A DNA stretch of 64,000 bases from Okapia johnstoni (Eukaryota; Chordata; Mammalia; Artiodactyla; Giraffidae): the NCBI GenBank assembly GCA_024291935.2, contig CM044315.1, positions 49,698,385-49,762,384 on the forward strand. The letters are read 5' to 3'. Shown here one piece after another: positions 32,936 to 44,087 of this stretch (position 1 is the stretch's first letter; each line of letters begins with the position of its first letter). Below the pieces are notes generated by a model. The model saw only the letters and a list, made by a program, of their open reading frames with translations, made no database searches and was not told where the DNA came from. The translations under genes were made by a program, and so were the position numbers.

Positions 32936-34099
32936 CTATGTCCCAAATAAATATATATATTCATTCATTTGGTTAACCCCCTCCTTGGAACAGAACAAAT
33001 TAAAGCCAGTGATAATGAATAAATGGAAAAGCCATATGAGAAAAGGCCTGCAGGATTAGAGAGGGTTGATGAGCCAGAGGACAAGTAATGGGTTCGCTGC
33101 CACTGAGTGCCTTGGGGATAGGAGACACTCTGTGGAAGAGAAAGAATGACACACTTTCTTGTGGCTCAGTGGAAATCCCATGTCAGCAGCCTCAGAACAC
33201 ACTCGGGGCTGAGCACTGCCTATGAAAATGTACTTTGTGAGAAAGAGCATTGCAATTTCCCAGCATTTGTTTATACATTGTGGGAGCCTCTGAATTCTCT
33301 CTGAGGGAACAGAGGGGAAAGAAATAACAGAGAGAAAGAAACAAAGATACAGAGAAATAAAGATAAAAATAAAAACATTTAAACAGTTTTGCCCTGAAGT
33401 GGGAAACCCGTTTGCCTCAAAGAGGGAAAAATGAATGAAATGGGCAAATGAAACCTAAAAGGAAAACAAACTCCAGCCCCTTGCCACCCTCCCATCTCTC
33501 AATTCTTAGACCGTTCGCTCCTAATGTGATGAGCAATTGAAATTTTTGCAACGTAAGCTCTGTAACGTACCAAAGAAACGTCTTTTAGGAAAAAAAAAAA
33601 AAACTTTGGGGAAGCAAAACTTCCCATTAACCGGCTGTTGAGGATGTCAAGCATTCACATGGAAGGCTCAAGTGAGGATGCAGGCATGTGAGCACTGCTG
33701 CACCCACCCTCTGCAGCCCAGACATGAACAGGGCTCACCTTCCAAGAAGCACAAGCTTGGGTCTCTTCCCTTCATTTCTAAATTTACTGAGGCTATTCCA
33801 CAGTTCTGTAAAAGGAAAACATGAATACCCCAAGATCGTGTTTCAGCTTAAAAGTAACTTTACTGAAAAGTTGACTATATTTACTGACAAGACAGGTATA
33901 CACAACAGCATTCCATAGAGAAGGATCCTTACAATGAGAGAAGGGTCATGATTAGAGAAGACTTTTTGGAAGAAACAGTACTTAGAGAGGTAGATTCTGA
34001 CGGGGATAGAGAGATGATTTCAGATGAAGATGATGGGCTAAAAGAAGTGAACAAGAATGAGGAAAGAGCAGAGAATCAACATGGAGCATAGGCAGGAGA
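32936..34099. other. Repeat-poor unique DNA
   Basis: No interspersed repeat or gene was recognised. There is a purine-rich GAAA/GAGA stretch at 33300-33370. A minus-strand frame of 64 codons and a plus-strand frame of 76 codons show no motif. Confidence 0.4.
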
Positions 34100-34280
34100 T
34101 GAATGCTTCATCATTCATTCAATTTGCAACATTTACCAAGCACCTACCACTTACTAGGCACTGTTGTGGGTGATTGGGGTAGATATGGACCAAACAAATA
34201 TCCTAGTTTCGTGGAGCACATGTTCTAGTTGAGGAAAACAGGCAATAAACTAAATAAACAAAAGGTACAGTCTATTAGGA
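34100..34280 (-). repeat. L2 3' end, antisense
   Basis: The order tcattcaatttgcaac, agcacctaccacttactagg, tggagcacatgttctag and caggcaataaactaaataa is the reverse complement of the L2 3' end. Confidence 0.72.
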
Positions 34281-34482
34281 GGCTTCCCCAATGACTCAGC
34301 AGTTAAAGAGGAGCCATGCACAAGATCTGGGTTCGATCCCTGGGTGGGGAAGGTCCCCTGGAGAAGGAAATGGCAACCCAGTCTAGTATTCTCACCTGGG
34401 GAATCCTATGGACAGAAGAGTCTGGCGGGCTCAGTCCATGGGGTTGCAAAGGAGTCAGACATGACCTAGCGACTGAACAACA
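34281..34482 (+). mobile_element. Bov-tA SINE
   Basis: Sense copy with head ggcttccccaatgactcag, a strong B-box gggttcgatccctgg and BovA end gacatgacctagcgac. No clear TSD. Confidence 0.92.
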
Positions 34483-35812
34483 ATGACAACAAAGGACTAA
34501 AGAGAAAAACTAAGCGTGGAGGGTACTGAATGCTAGGGAAAGGGAAGTGTGGTTGCCAGCTGGTTGGTTCAAGAGCGGAGAGGGTCTTGAATTTGCAGCA
34601 GCACATGCAATCATTAGGCATAGCCTAGGCTAGAGAGAGGCATGTGGGAGAAACACCAAAGAAGAGGTCCCAAAGCACATTTCAATGAATACCGGTCTTG
34701 CTAAATATTTCCTAAGAGGGTGCTATGAGGAAAGAAATTTCAGACTAAGACACCCAACAACTTAACCCCCCCACCGGAAACATATTAAAGGTTCTGAGTT
34801 GTCCTGTGGCTCAGTCAACAAACAGAACCGTGTTTAAAAGGATGGATTTGTGAAGGCAGAGAAGGAGTTGAGTGACAGGCTGAGGCAAACATCTGATTGG
34901 AAGTAGCCTGGAGAGCAGGGAGGAGGGGGAGGGGAGGAGCCGTCAAAGTCAAAGAGGACAGGAGGATGCCAAGATGCCACTAACACAGAATCCTCAAGAA
35001 CATCTCAATCAAAAGTTGAGCCACCTTCTGGGAAGGTGCCATGAATGCTAACGGACTTCTTCTGAAAGCTCTTCATCTGACAGCGATGAAAACAAGGAAT
35101 TAAGAAAGGGATAATCTTCCTTTAATAAAAAGTCCAAGTTACGGCTTCAGACAGGCAACATCCTAGATCACCCCAGCAATCAATCCTGAAGGGATGGAGA
35201 AGGACAGTGCATTTTGAAAAAGCAAGAAAAGAAAGTGTTGTTTAGAATTAAACCTGGTTTAATCAGTCTACGGATGTAAAGAACATCTTAAATCATCAGT
35301 CTTGAAAAGCACATCTTGTCCACTCACGCAGACACATATAATTTAAACATCTCTTTTTCCTCGGCAGCTTAGCAGGTTGTCTGTATTTATTAAATTGCCT
35401 TTACACCTTTAGGATGGCAATAAGTCTTAAACAGCAAAGACCTAGGAAGCCATCTCTGTTTATTTACCAGGTTGTCTTAGGAAACCAGTACAGATCCAGA
35501 TTATCAGTGTCACCACTTAATAAGACAACAAATTTGTAAATTAATCATTTAATCACTTACAAGTCTACATTGAAGAAAAAAAAAAAACTGAGAATAACGT
35601 AAATTTCTTTTCTGATACCACTATTCAGGAAAGCCACTGAGAAAGCAGAAGCTGATTTATACATGCTAAAATTTTAAAGCCCCTATTATACTGTCATGTG
35701 AAATTCAAATTTACCTAATTTTTCAACACATATGGAATTTACTCTCTAGCGCATAAAATGCCAACAATTCTGTGATGTCATTGCAACAGCATTTACAAAG
35801 ATATATCTATTT
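34483..35812. other. Repeat-poor unique DNA
   Basis: No repeat was recognised over 1.3 kb. The block 35230-35560 is rich in TAAT/ATTA cores and octamer-like words and has no long frame, suggesting conserved non-coding DNA. Conservation cannot be tested here. Confidence 0.4.
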
Positions 35813-35824
35813 AAAGAGCCATGC

Positions 35825-36150
35825 AGGACTTCCCTGGTGATCCAGTGGTTTCAGACGGGACTGCCAATAGAGGGGACACGGGTTCAATCCCTGGTCCAGG
35901 AAGATCCCACATGCCACAGAGCAACTAAGCCTGTGTGCCACAACTACTGAGCCTGTGCTGTGGAGCCCACCAGTTGTATCTACTGAAGTCTGCGTGCTCT
36001 AGAGTCTGAGCTCTGCAACAACAGAAGCCGTCATCATGAGAAGCCCTCGTACCACAACTGGAGAAAGCCCATGTGCAATAACAAAGACCCAGTACAGTCA
36101 TAGATAAATAAATAAATAAAGTTTTTTAAACAAATGTTCCAAATAAAAAT
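35825..36150 (+). mobile_element. CHR-1-like tRNA SINE, long form
   Basis: Head ggacttccctggtgatccag, B-box-like cgggttcaatccctgg, the repeated cacaactactgagcc module and a (aaat)n tail are all present. TSD aaagagccatgc / aaagaaccatgc at 35813-35824 and 36151-36162 (11 of 12). Confidence 0.92.
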
Positions 36151-36244
36151 AAAGAACCATGCCATCCTACATCAGTAGTGAATTTCAAGTCACTAACTAT
36201 TACCATAATTTAAAAAGAACGGTGTACCTGAATAGTGTTTTGAC

Positions 36245-36425
36245 CCAGAGGTATTCAACAGACTGGTGCCTCTCAAACAATAATGTGAAAAGCTTATTAC
36301 GGGGCAGATTCTGATGCAGTAGGTCTGAGGTGGGGCCTGGGATTCCGCATTTCTAACTAACTCCCCAGGGATGTCTGTAATGCTGTACATCCAGCACTCT
36401 TTGAGAGACACGTGAATGGACCATC
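36245..36425 (+). repeat. MER5-like hAT MITE
   Basis: The order ggcagattctgatgcagtag, gaggtggggcctgggattc and catttctaactaactcccc follows the MER5A middle. The ends are diverged and no 8-bp TSD was confirmed. Confidence 0.6.
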
Positions 36426-36811
36426 TTCCAGGGCTGAGACTGAAGGGAAGCCGGTGTGGTTAGATGAATTAAGCTGGGTGAAAGCAGCTGAACTGTTTTC
36501 TTAGTGTGTCTGGGGATTCCTGTTGAATCTTCTATAAAAGTATTGCCTCCCTTTCTGTTTGGTTAGACTCGGAAAGCTCTGGTTAGAAAATCATATGTGC
36601 AAAATTTGGAAGAACAAACGCAAAGGAGAAACATGAAATAATAGTGTAGTGTAATAATTATAGTGTAGTGTTGGTGCAAGGCTCTGTACTCTGAGCTGCT
36701 GAGAATAATAAAGAGGGGTATTCTGAAGTTAGTCTGGGTTAATGTATAGGGTTCAGATTTTTATAAATTCTCAGTTGATTCTTGGGACCAAACAAGTTCT
36801 AGATAAGTTAC
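36426..36811. other. Unassigned unique DNA
   Basis: A short local duplication occurs at about 36642-36671 (tagtgtagtg repeated). Otherwise no repeat or gene was recognised. Confidence 0.4.
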
Positions 36812-37130
36812 TGGGAGACAAAGGCTCAGATGGTAAAGAATTTGCCTTCAATGCAGGAGACCTGGGCTCGATTCCTGGGTCGGGAAGATCCCCTGGAGAA
36901 GGGATAGGCTAACCACTCCAGTATTCTTGGGCTTCCCTTGTGGCTCAGCTGGTAAAGAATCCACCTGCAATGCAGGAGACCCAGGTTCAATCCCTGGGTC
37001 AAGAAGATTCCCCTGGAGGAGGGAATGGCTATGCACTCCAATATTCTTGCCTGAAGAACTCCATGGACAGAGGAGCCTGGAAGGCTACAGTCCATGGGGT
37101 CGCAAAGAGACACAGCTGAGCAACTAACAC
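36812..37130 (+). mobile_element. Tandem Bov-tA (tRNA head, partial BovA, then complete Bov-tA)
   Basis: The first unit (36812-36927) breaks off at ccagtattcttg. A complete second unit (36928-37130) follows directly with ggcttcccttgtggctcag. The second unit keeps a good A-box region and the B-box GGTTCAATCC at 36984-36993, so it could in principle recruit Pol III. The 115-codon minus-strand frame over it is repeat translation. Confidence 0.9.
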
Positions 37131-37464
37131 ACACAGTACTCTTCTCATTTTGCAATAAAGAAACTGGAAACACAGAAGATATGCAAGTCCACCCAACTCA
37201 TAACAGAGCTAAAATTCAACTCCAGGAGGTCTCCTGACACCAAGAAAGAAGCTCTTTCCTCTAAATTACACAACATGCCAAGGGGAGCCCCAAACCATCA
37301 TTGCTAACCAACATTTGAGAAAACTACTGACGTCAAACTTTCAAAAAATAAAAATATTAGGAACTGCAGACTAGTTTGCTTAACAAAGTTGGGTGGGGGA
37401 GGGAAAGTGGATTATTATACTTACTTAAAGAAGTGATGAACATACAAGCCAACACAGGCTCACT
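37131..37464. other. Unassigned DNA, possible MIR remnant
   Basis: The block cataacagagctaaaattc at 37198-37216 resembles antisense MIR, but the match is too short to name. No gene is seen. Confidence 0.35.
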
Positions 37465-37604
37465 GTCCAGCTGGAATGGAGGCTCCACTGGGGCAGGGGG
37501 ATGGGTCCCTGTCTATTTTCCTTACTGCTGATCACCAAGATCCTTAAGCAGTGCCTAGTCCATAACAAATACGTAAATATTTACCTAGTGAGTGAATAAA
37601 TGAA
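37465..37604 (+). repeat. L2 3' end, sense
   Basis: The order gctccactggggcaggggg, tgggtccctgtctattttcc and cagtgcctagtccataac follows the L2 sense 3' end, finishing in gtgagtgaataaatgaatg. Confidence 0.72.
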
Positions 37605-37715
37605 TGATCCATAAAGAGGCCATCACATTCCATCATTTATTGAGCTCCTAGTAGGGGCCAAGCACTATAGGTGTAAAATATCAATAAATAAGATACAGTC
37701 CCTGACTACAAGCAG
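37605..37715 (-). repeat. L2 3' end, antisense
   Basis: The order catttattgagctcctagtag, ggccaagcactatagg and acagtccctgactacaag is antisense L2. It abuts the sense L2 end, tail to tail. Confidence 0.65.
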
Positions 37716-37939
37716 TTAAGATCTGTTTTCTTAATAATACTTTGGAAAGAAAGCTGTAGTTTCCTGCTTAATGACATTTGATGTTCTGATTGCTCCTTTC
37801 CCCTCCCATCTTCTTGGTCTCTGAGCAAACATTAGCGATCCTTCTCCATCCATTGGGCTGAACAGGATGCTTCCTCACCTTCTCATTCTGGGCCCAAGAG
37901 CCTGTTATATCCGCAAGCCCTCGTTTCTTGGGAGGTATT

Positions 37940-38215
37940 GTAGTAAAGTGAGAAAAACATTGGCTCTGGAGTTGTAAAAACCTGGTTCATTTATTAAGTG
38001 CTTCCGTGTGCTGGACACTTCTCTGAGCACATTACTGGTGTTAATCATTTAGTCCTCATAGCAACTGTGTAAGGGGACATCACACTATTTCACAGATGAG
38101 GAGACTGAGGCCCAGAAAGGCTAGGGACTTGCCCAAGGTCAGCCAGCTAGGAAGTGGCCAAGTGAGTTTAAAACCTGGGCAATCTGGCTGTAGAAGCCAT
38201 TTTCCTAACCATACT
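37940..38215 (-). repeat. MIR SINE, antisense (with a short sense-like piece upstream)
   Basis: The main copy, 38000-38215, has ctcatagcaactgtgtaagg, cagatgaggagactgaggc, ccaaggtcagccagctagg and aaacctgggcaatctgg. The first 60 bp (acattggctctggagttg) read like sense MIR core, so two MIR fragments may be fused here. Confidence 0.75.
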
Positions 38216-38721
38216 CCAAAACCAAAACCATACTGCACCTGTCAACGTGCAGGCCTTGGACCCTACACTTTCAGATTCACGGTCTTCATCTCAAGTACGT
38301 GTCTGGTACCTGAGATGAGGGGCAATGATCCCATCTGCCTCAGGAGGAAAGACAGTCTGTTTCTTTTCAAATGAAGCCTCAGTATTGCTATTAGATACCA
38401 GCTTCTCTCCCCAGAAGTTCTTATCTCAACTTGGGAGCAAGCTGAAGAGTAATTTATTGAATTGTTTGAAAACTGTTACGAATTCTCCAACATGAAGAGG
38501 CAAGGGGGAAAAAGCCATAGTGTTTGGTATTATATTCTAACAAAACCACTCAATCTACTTTTTCTTTCACATGTTTTAAGTCCTCTTCTGGATACAGCCT
38601 TTTATCAGAGGGACTACTCGGCAAAAAATGGGTACTATACATCTCTCTCATCACCATGTCTTAAATAAACACCCCATTTCAAATATGCACAGGGACAGAT
38701 GGACAGACAGACAGACAGACA

Positions 38722-38773
<52 letters not shown>

Positions 38774-39539
38774 CTTAGACACGGACATACATATGCCTAC
38801 ATATAAACAGACACACACACATGCACATAGATATACACACCCACGGCTTGGTTAAAAGTCCACATTGATTGCGTCCTGGGCTAGTATTTTCCTTATCACA
38901 TAACAAGGCTTTGACAGATGAGTTTGCTAATGAGACTGTCATACAACTGGAGAGGAACTGCATCTTCTATAAGCACTGAAAACATTCTCCTCTCTTTAAG
39001 AACGGACGACAAGTTAGTGGTAAGGAGATTACTTTTTAAATAACTCCAAAGTTAGTTTTAAACCTTTTACTGCCAAGATCCATTTCATGAAATAAAAATA
39101 GGTTCCTCCCCACCACCCAGAAAGTCTACCATAAGGGTAAACAGAGTAAGTTCAATTTTCCTGAGAACTGGTTTTTAAAAAATCACTGTATCACAAGTTT
39201 AGGCATCTGATTTCCTTGTAATAGGGACGTAATCTCTCCCACATCCTCTCCCCACTCTGGCTACAGGCCAACATTTCAAACAGAACAAAGCCGAAGAAAT
39301 AAAAGACATGGTGAACTCATGTCTAATCCTCCATGTGAACTGACTCGATGTGGTTTGCAATAATGTAGTCCAGAAGTAGATGCAAAATTCAGAAAAAAAA
39401 ATCAGGTGTTTGAGACAGTGAAGCATGGTTACTACCAGCAAGTTCTGCCCTTTTGCCCTCACCAGATGGCTTAAAGCCAAAGCTGGCCACTCCTTCACTG
39501 GCTAAAAAGGTTCAAAACATGATTCTTCAATATTTTTAG
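38216..39539. other. Unassigned unique DNA around a compound microsatellite
   Basis: Apart from the GACA/CA tract, no repeat or gene was recognised. The 75-codon frame at 38628-38855 is translated microsatellite. Confidence 0.45.
38692..38767. repeat. Compound (GACA)n(CA)n microsatellite
   Basis: About six GACA units lead into about 22 uninterrupted CA units, then TATATA and further imperfect CA runs up to 38840. Confidence 0.97.
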
Positions 39540-39780
39540 GATGACTACAAGTTCTCTGATAAGGCATTTAAAGTCTTTCACAGTTTTATTCCCATCTTAC
39601 TTATTGCATGCTGGCCGAGATGATTGTCTCCCTTGCTCTCTTAGCAACAGATCCTGTCCCCCTACCTTATTAGAGGCTACATTATCATCCCTCTTGCAGG
39701 TAGGCACAGCCAGACAGCTTAATTCGGTGCTTCAGAATGCCATATAACTTCAAGTCTCATCATGAAAAGGATGAAAAGCC
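39540..39780 (+). repeat. L2-like fragment, sense
   Basis: Blocks such as aaggcatttaaagtctttc, cacagttttattcccatc and attgcatgctggccgag resemble the L2 body. Only moderate resemblance; the following Bov-tA separates it from further L2-like sequence at 40255. Confidence 0.45.
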
Positions 39781-39799
39781 TTTCTTCCTCTTCCTAGTG

Positions 39800-40015
39800 G
39801 CTACACGAATGTACTCAGTCATGTCAAACTCTTTGCAACCCCATGGACTGTAGCCCACCAGGCTCCTCTGTCCTTGGGATTCTCCAGGCAAGAATACAGG
39901 AGTGGGTTGCCATGCCCTCCTCCAGGAGATCTCAACCCAGGGATAGAACTCGCTTCTTTTGTGTCTCCTGCATTGGCACACAGGTTCTTTACCACTAGTG
40001 CCACTTGGGAAGCCC
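39800..40015 (-). mobile_element. Bov-tA SINE
   Basis: Full-length minus-strand copy with head gggcttcccaagtggcacta at 40015 and BovA end near 39805. The track frames of 117 and 61 codons are its translations. No clear TSD. Confidence 0.92.
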
Positions 40016-40039
40016 TGGCAAACCAGACATGACCACATG

Positions 40040-40195
40040 TACACAGACAACACTCTTAAGAGATGGTGGAGCACCAAAATAAATGAAGCCTGTGTCTGGA
40101 AGACATATTGCACAAAGCCAATTAACCTTTCTAAACACCCAGCTATGCTTACACTATCTCATGAAAGAGAAACAAACTTCGATTTAAGTCCCTGA
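40040..40195 (+). repeat. MLT1-like LTR 3' half
   Basis: The order gaagcctgtgtctggaag, taaacacccagctatgc and aaagagaaacaaacttc, then gtccctgac, resembles the 3' half of an MLT1-type LTR. Confidence 0.45.
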
Positions 40196-40254
40196 CTTCT
40201 TAAATCTCTGTTCCAATAGCTTAGCCTCTTCCTTAATGAATTCACTCATCTGGA

Positions 40255-40530
40255 ACTTCTTTCCTAACCAAGACAGAATTTTTCCAGCCTTCCCGACATT
40301 CCCTCCCATCTCCATGTCTTTGCTCTTGGGGATACCTGCCCCTGATTGGGACATCCTCTTTCTGACCAAATGCATTCATGCTGCAAGGTCTATGTACTCT
40401 CCTCTCTCCCCTCTACAGATTCCTCCACTAACAGATCCCTCTTGCTTAGAGATTCTGTTGCCCTTTGAATCTGAAACTTCTGCACTTGATCAGGTACTAA
40501 CTGGAACGGGACCTAATAGTTTCATGGATA
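40255..40530 (+). repeat. L2 LINE fragment, sense
   Basis: The order ggaacttctttcctaacc, tgtctttgctcttgggg, atacctgcccctgattggg and aatgcattcatgctgcaagg follows the L2 sense body. The 120-codon frame here is coincidental. Confidence 0.55.
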
Positions 40531-40574
40531 TATCCCTTCATCTCTCTCTGGGAGAGGCAATGCAGCGTATTGTT

Positions 40575-40750
40575 ATTGCTGTTCAGTCACTAAAGTGAAA
40601 GTGTCAGACTCTTTGCAACCCCCGCCAGGCTCCTCTGTCCATGGGATTCTCCAAGCAAAAATACTGGCGTGGGTTGTCATTTCCTTCTCCAGGGGATCTT
40701 CCCAACCCAGGGATTGAACCTGGGTCTCCTGCATTGCAGGGAGACTCTTT
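40575..40750 (-). mobile_element. Bov-tA SINE, head-truncated, joined to BovB
   Basis: BovA and most of the tRNA-derived part are present in antisense. The extreme head is missing, and BovB 3'-end sequence starts immediately at about 40755, so the two share a junction (see findings). Confidence 0.85.
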
Positions 40751-40754
40751 TCCA

Positions 40755-41145
40755 TTTGAGTCAGTTCCGTCACTAAATTGTGTCCACCTCTTTGCAACCC
40801 CATAGACAGCAGCATGCCAGGCTTCTCTGTCCTTCACTGTCTCCCTGACTTTGCTCAAATTCATGTCCATTGAGTCAGTGATACTATTTAACCACCTCAT
40901 CCTCTACTGCCCTCTTCTCCTCTTGCCTTCAATCTTTCCCAGCATCAGGGTCTTTTCCAATGAGTTGGCTCTTTGCATCAGGTGGCCAAAGTATTGGAGC
41001 TTCAGCTTCAGCATCAGTCCTTCCAATTAATAGGCAAGGTTGATTGCCTTTAGGATTGACTGGGTTGATCTCCCTGTAGTCCAAGGAACTCTCAAGAGTC
41101 TTCTACACCACAATTCAAAAGCATAAATTCTTCAGCACTCATTAG
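40755..41145 (-). mobile_element. BovB LINE 3' end, antisense
   Basis: Runs from cagttccgtcactaaattg (3' end) through cccagcatcagggtctttt and ccaaagtattggagcttc to attcttcagcactcattag. It is 5'-truncated to about 390 bp. Confidence 0.9.
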
Positions 41146-42015
41146 AAAAGCCTAAAATACCACATTTCCCCTCCCATGAAGACATGAAGGAATAGGTCCT
41201 TCTGACAAGAATGAAGCACCCTAAAATATCTATTATAATGAAGATGTTCAAAGAATTTTACTTCGTTTTATTTCCAGACAAGAGGAGCTGTATATGTTAT
41301 TTTTCCCAAAATATGGTTATAGAACTGGCGTACAATAGCAATTTTAATAAATGTTTTAAACTGCAAATATCCTCAAGTATTTTCTAGGCTTTTTCTGCCA
41401 CAAGCAAACATGATGCTGACCATCTGCATAAAAGACAAGCTTCAGTCTTTCATGCTTAAAAAAAAATGAAAAAGAATGCTATCTTTTGTTGAATCTTGAC
41501 TCCCCAGATTTGACCTGGATTCTCTAGCTCTTCAAGCAGCTTGAACAGGGGCCACGGGGGACACAGGAGGAGCTATTTGCTTCAGAGTCTGGCTGGAATA
41601 TTAGACTCTTTCAGTCTGGCATACAAGTAGTTGTGGTCACCTCTCAGGCCACCAGAGGTAGACAGACATGCAAGCTCATTTCTTCCCTGTGCTACAGACA
41701 AGAGGACTCTCTCTCTCAGTCAGGAATGAGACAGCTCTCAAAACTCGTCTCCACAGGCTATGCAGGGTGTTTCAATCCAGCATTATAAAATAGGCCAGGC
41801 TGGCCAATCAAAACATGCTTTAGGCCTGCCACAAAGGAGACTGGCTGGTGCCAGCTCAGTAGATGGAGCTGCCAGGGACATCCCAGCATGGGGCACTAAA
41901 ACCAAGTCTCCAGGCTACTCCCCAAAAACCAAGTCTCCAGGCTACCCCAAAAAAACCAAGTCTCCAGTCTACCCCCTCCTCCATTCACCTCTGCTTTCAT
42001 CCAGATTAACTCGTC
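41146..42015. other. Unassigned unique DNA with a small minisatellite
   Basis: No repeat family or gene was recognised. The 86-codon frame at 41760-42020 is made of the minisatellite in its second half (KTKSPGY-type repeats) and has no other support. Confidence 0.45.
41898..41975. repeat. Three-copy minisatellite, 25-27-bp unit
   Basis: The units at 41898-41923, 41924-41948 and 41949-41975 share the core accaagtctccag(g/t)cta and differ mainly in the length of the A run and one base. Confidence 0.9.
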
Positions 42016-42165
42016 ATTAGCGATTTCAAGAAATATTTATTGAGCTGAGTACCTACCATAGGCAAGTCATTTGAGTATACAATAAGAAATAAGACAGAGC
42101 CTCAAGGTTGTTACAGTCCTGAAAGAGGCAGAAATAAACAGATCTCAATATAATCTGAGAAGCAC
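42016..42165 (-). repeat. L2 3' end, antisense
   Basis: The order aaatatttattgagctgag, tacctaccataggcaag and cagaaataaacagatctc is antisense L2. Confidence 0.65.
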
Positions 42166-42450
42166 TATGCTAAAGGAAGTGCGTGGGAGTGGTTAGAGAT
42201 GAGGACAGGCAGGTAAGCTGGGAGCCATCTGACTACCAGGGCCCCTGAGATGGACCTAATGCCCATCAGGCTCCAGGTAGGTGTTAGAGCCACCCCTTTT
42301 TTGTTCCTTACCTGGCAAGTAGGCCTTCCCAACCTCACCAGTACTGCAAGGGCAGCCAAAAGTAAAAGGGGCATGAATTGCCCACAGCATGAATGAAATA
42401 CCTTGTAAATGCCAAGCAGGAAGAAGGCAAAACTCTCTGCTCAAAGGATT

Positions 42451-42663
42451 TTTTTTTCTAACTTTAAACTGTTTATTTTGTAATGGGGTATAGCTAATTA
42501 ACAATGTCACGGTAGTTTCAAGTGAACAGCGAAGGGACTCAGCCATACATATACATGTATCCATTCTCTCTCCAAACTCCCCTCTCATCCTGGCTGGCAT
42601 ATAACATTGAGTAAAGTTTCATGTGTTATCAGTAGGTCCTTGTTGGTTATCCATTTGAATATA
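42451..42663 (-). mobile_element. 5'-truncated L1 3'-UTR insertion, antisense
   Basis: T-rich start (the poly(A) tail read in antisense), then artiodactyl L1 3'-UTR blocks: taatggggtatagctaatt, actcagccatacatatac and gtaggtccttgttggttatc. TSD tctgctcaaaggat / tctgctcaaagaat at 42436-42449 and 42664-42677. Only 213 bp long. Confidence 0.88.
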
Positions 42664-42677
42664 TCTGCTCAAAGAAT

Positions 42678-43602
42678 CTTGATATCTACTTCACAGAGCA
42701 TCAGATGAATCCCTTTCACCATCAAAATCAATAAGAGCTGAGACAAGGGACAGGCAGGGGAAGCATCTACTTCTGCATCAGAAAACCAAAATTAGATCAA
42801 TTACATCATTCAAGAGCCTAGTTTTCACGATGAGAGGCACCACCTGTATAAACCAGTGATTGACAGATACATCTAATATGTACATTGAGCACAGCAGTGA
42901 GGAAGTACAGAGGATCTCTCACTTTGGAATGAGGACTGACCTTATTCCTCCTTAAGACGTGTGGGGATTCAGAGCTTCAGATCTTAGTCCCATACTATTT
43001 CTATCCTATTCTGCTTTTTACTTCCTCTATCATTGGGAAAGAGACAAGCATGAGATTTCACAGATAAAATCTTAGAGATCATCTGGCCAGTCCCTCATCT
43101 ACAGGTGAAGAATCTGGGGTCAGAGAAGGTAAGTGCCTTGCCCTACTGGTAGTGACAAACTGGAATTAGAACTCAGGCCCTGAACACTCACTCAAGAGCT
43201 TGTCCCACTAATCCTCTCTGAGCCCAGAAGCCTGGCACTAGACAAGTACTTATTTGGGAAAGATTATGTTTTGCTTAGAGACCTTTTTCCTTTAATGCCT
43301 CTCTCTCTGAGAATCTATGTCATGAAGACATAGCTATGAGGACAAAAGCTGTCCCTGTTTAAGAGCTTTCAGCCTGGCTTCCTACAGGTATGAAGGCAAA
43401 GGAGTGGATCTGCAAACACTAAAAAAAAGAACACATTGCCACCAAATATGTGTTTCCTCCCAAGAAACAGAAAAAATTCATGAGAGTGTACATGTGTGTG
43501 TTTAGATGTGTATATACATGCATATTTTTTACATGTATTTGTATCTGTGTGTGAATGCAACAGTGCTGTATACGTGCATATGTGTGTCTAAGAGTTGTGA
43601 AC

Positions 43603-43605
<3 letters not shown>
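42678..43605. other. Unassigned DNA with a MIR-like core
   Basis: A MIR-like antisense core is visible at about 43060-43200 (tcatctacaggtgaagaatc, ggtaagtgccttgcc). The rest is unique, ending in TG-rich sequence before the GT microsatellite. Confidence 0.45.

Positions 43606-43640
<35 letters not shown>
43606..43640. repeat. (GT)17 microsatellite
   Basis: Uninterrupted GT run. The surrounding 43490-43600 also has imperfect TG-rich sequence, and the 61-codon Cys/Val-rich frame is its translation. Confidence 0.97.
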
Positions 43641-43643
<3 letters not shown>

Positions 43644-43670
43644 GGTCTCGTTGGTGAATTTGCATGTATT

Positions 43671-44041
43671 TGTCCATTTAGGTTACTGTAACAGACTACC
43701 ATAGACTGGGTGGCTTATAAACAACAAAAATTGATTTTTCACAATTCTGGAGGCTAGAAGTACAAGATCAAGGTGCCGGTAGATTCACTGTCCGCTGTCA
43801 ACCTGTTTCCTGGCTCATAAATGACTCTCTTCTGGCTGTGTCCTCACACGGTAGAAGGGACAGGGACCTTTGGGTCTTTTTTACAAGGGTTCTGATTCAC
43901 AAGGATCCCATTCACAACAACTCCACCACTCCTCCATGGCCTAATCACCTCTCAAAGGCTCCATTTCCAAACAATATCACTTTGAGTAATAGGACTTAAC
44001 ATAAGAATTTGAGGGGCACCAAAAGCATTTAGTCTATAGCA
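43671..44041 (-). mobile_element. MaLR (MLT1/MST-like) solo LTR, antisense
   Basis: From tgtccatttaggttactg to agtctatagca. Inside are ccatagactgggtggcttat, cacaattctggaggctag, atggcctaatcacctctc and ataagaatttgagggg. It is the reverse complement of the LTR form at 11329-11923. No internal region is present. Confidence 0.85.
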
Positions 44042-44087
44042 GTGTGCATATATATGTGATTACATGTTTGATTGTGTGTATATGTAA

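Noticed and set aside
36812..37130. Bov-tA heads as functional tRNA-Glu genes
   Set aside because: They lack the full cloverleaf and continue directly into BovA sequence, so they are SINE promoters and not tRNA genes.
36826..37173. 115-codon minus-strand frame
   Set aside because: Translation of the tandem Bov-tA; similar frames recur at every full-length Bov-tA copy in the window.
38628..38855. 75-codon His/Thr-rich frame
   Set aside because: It is translated GACA/CA microsatellite.
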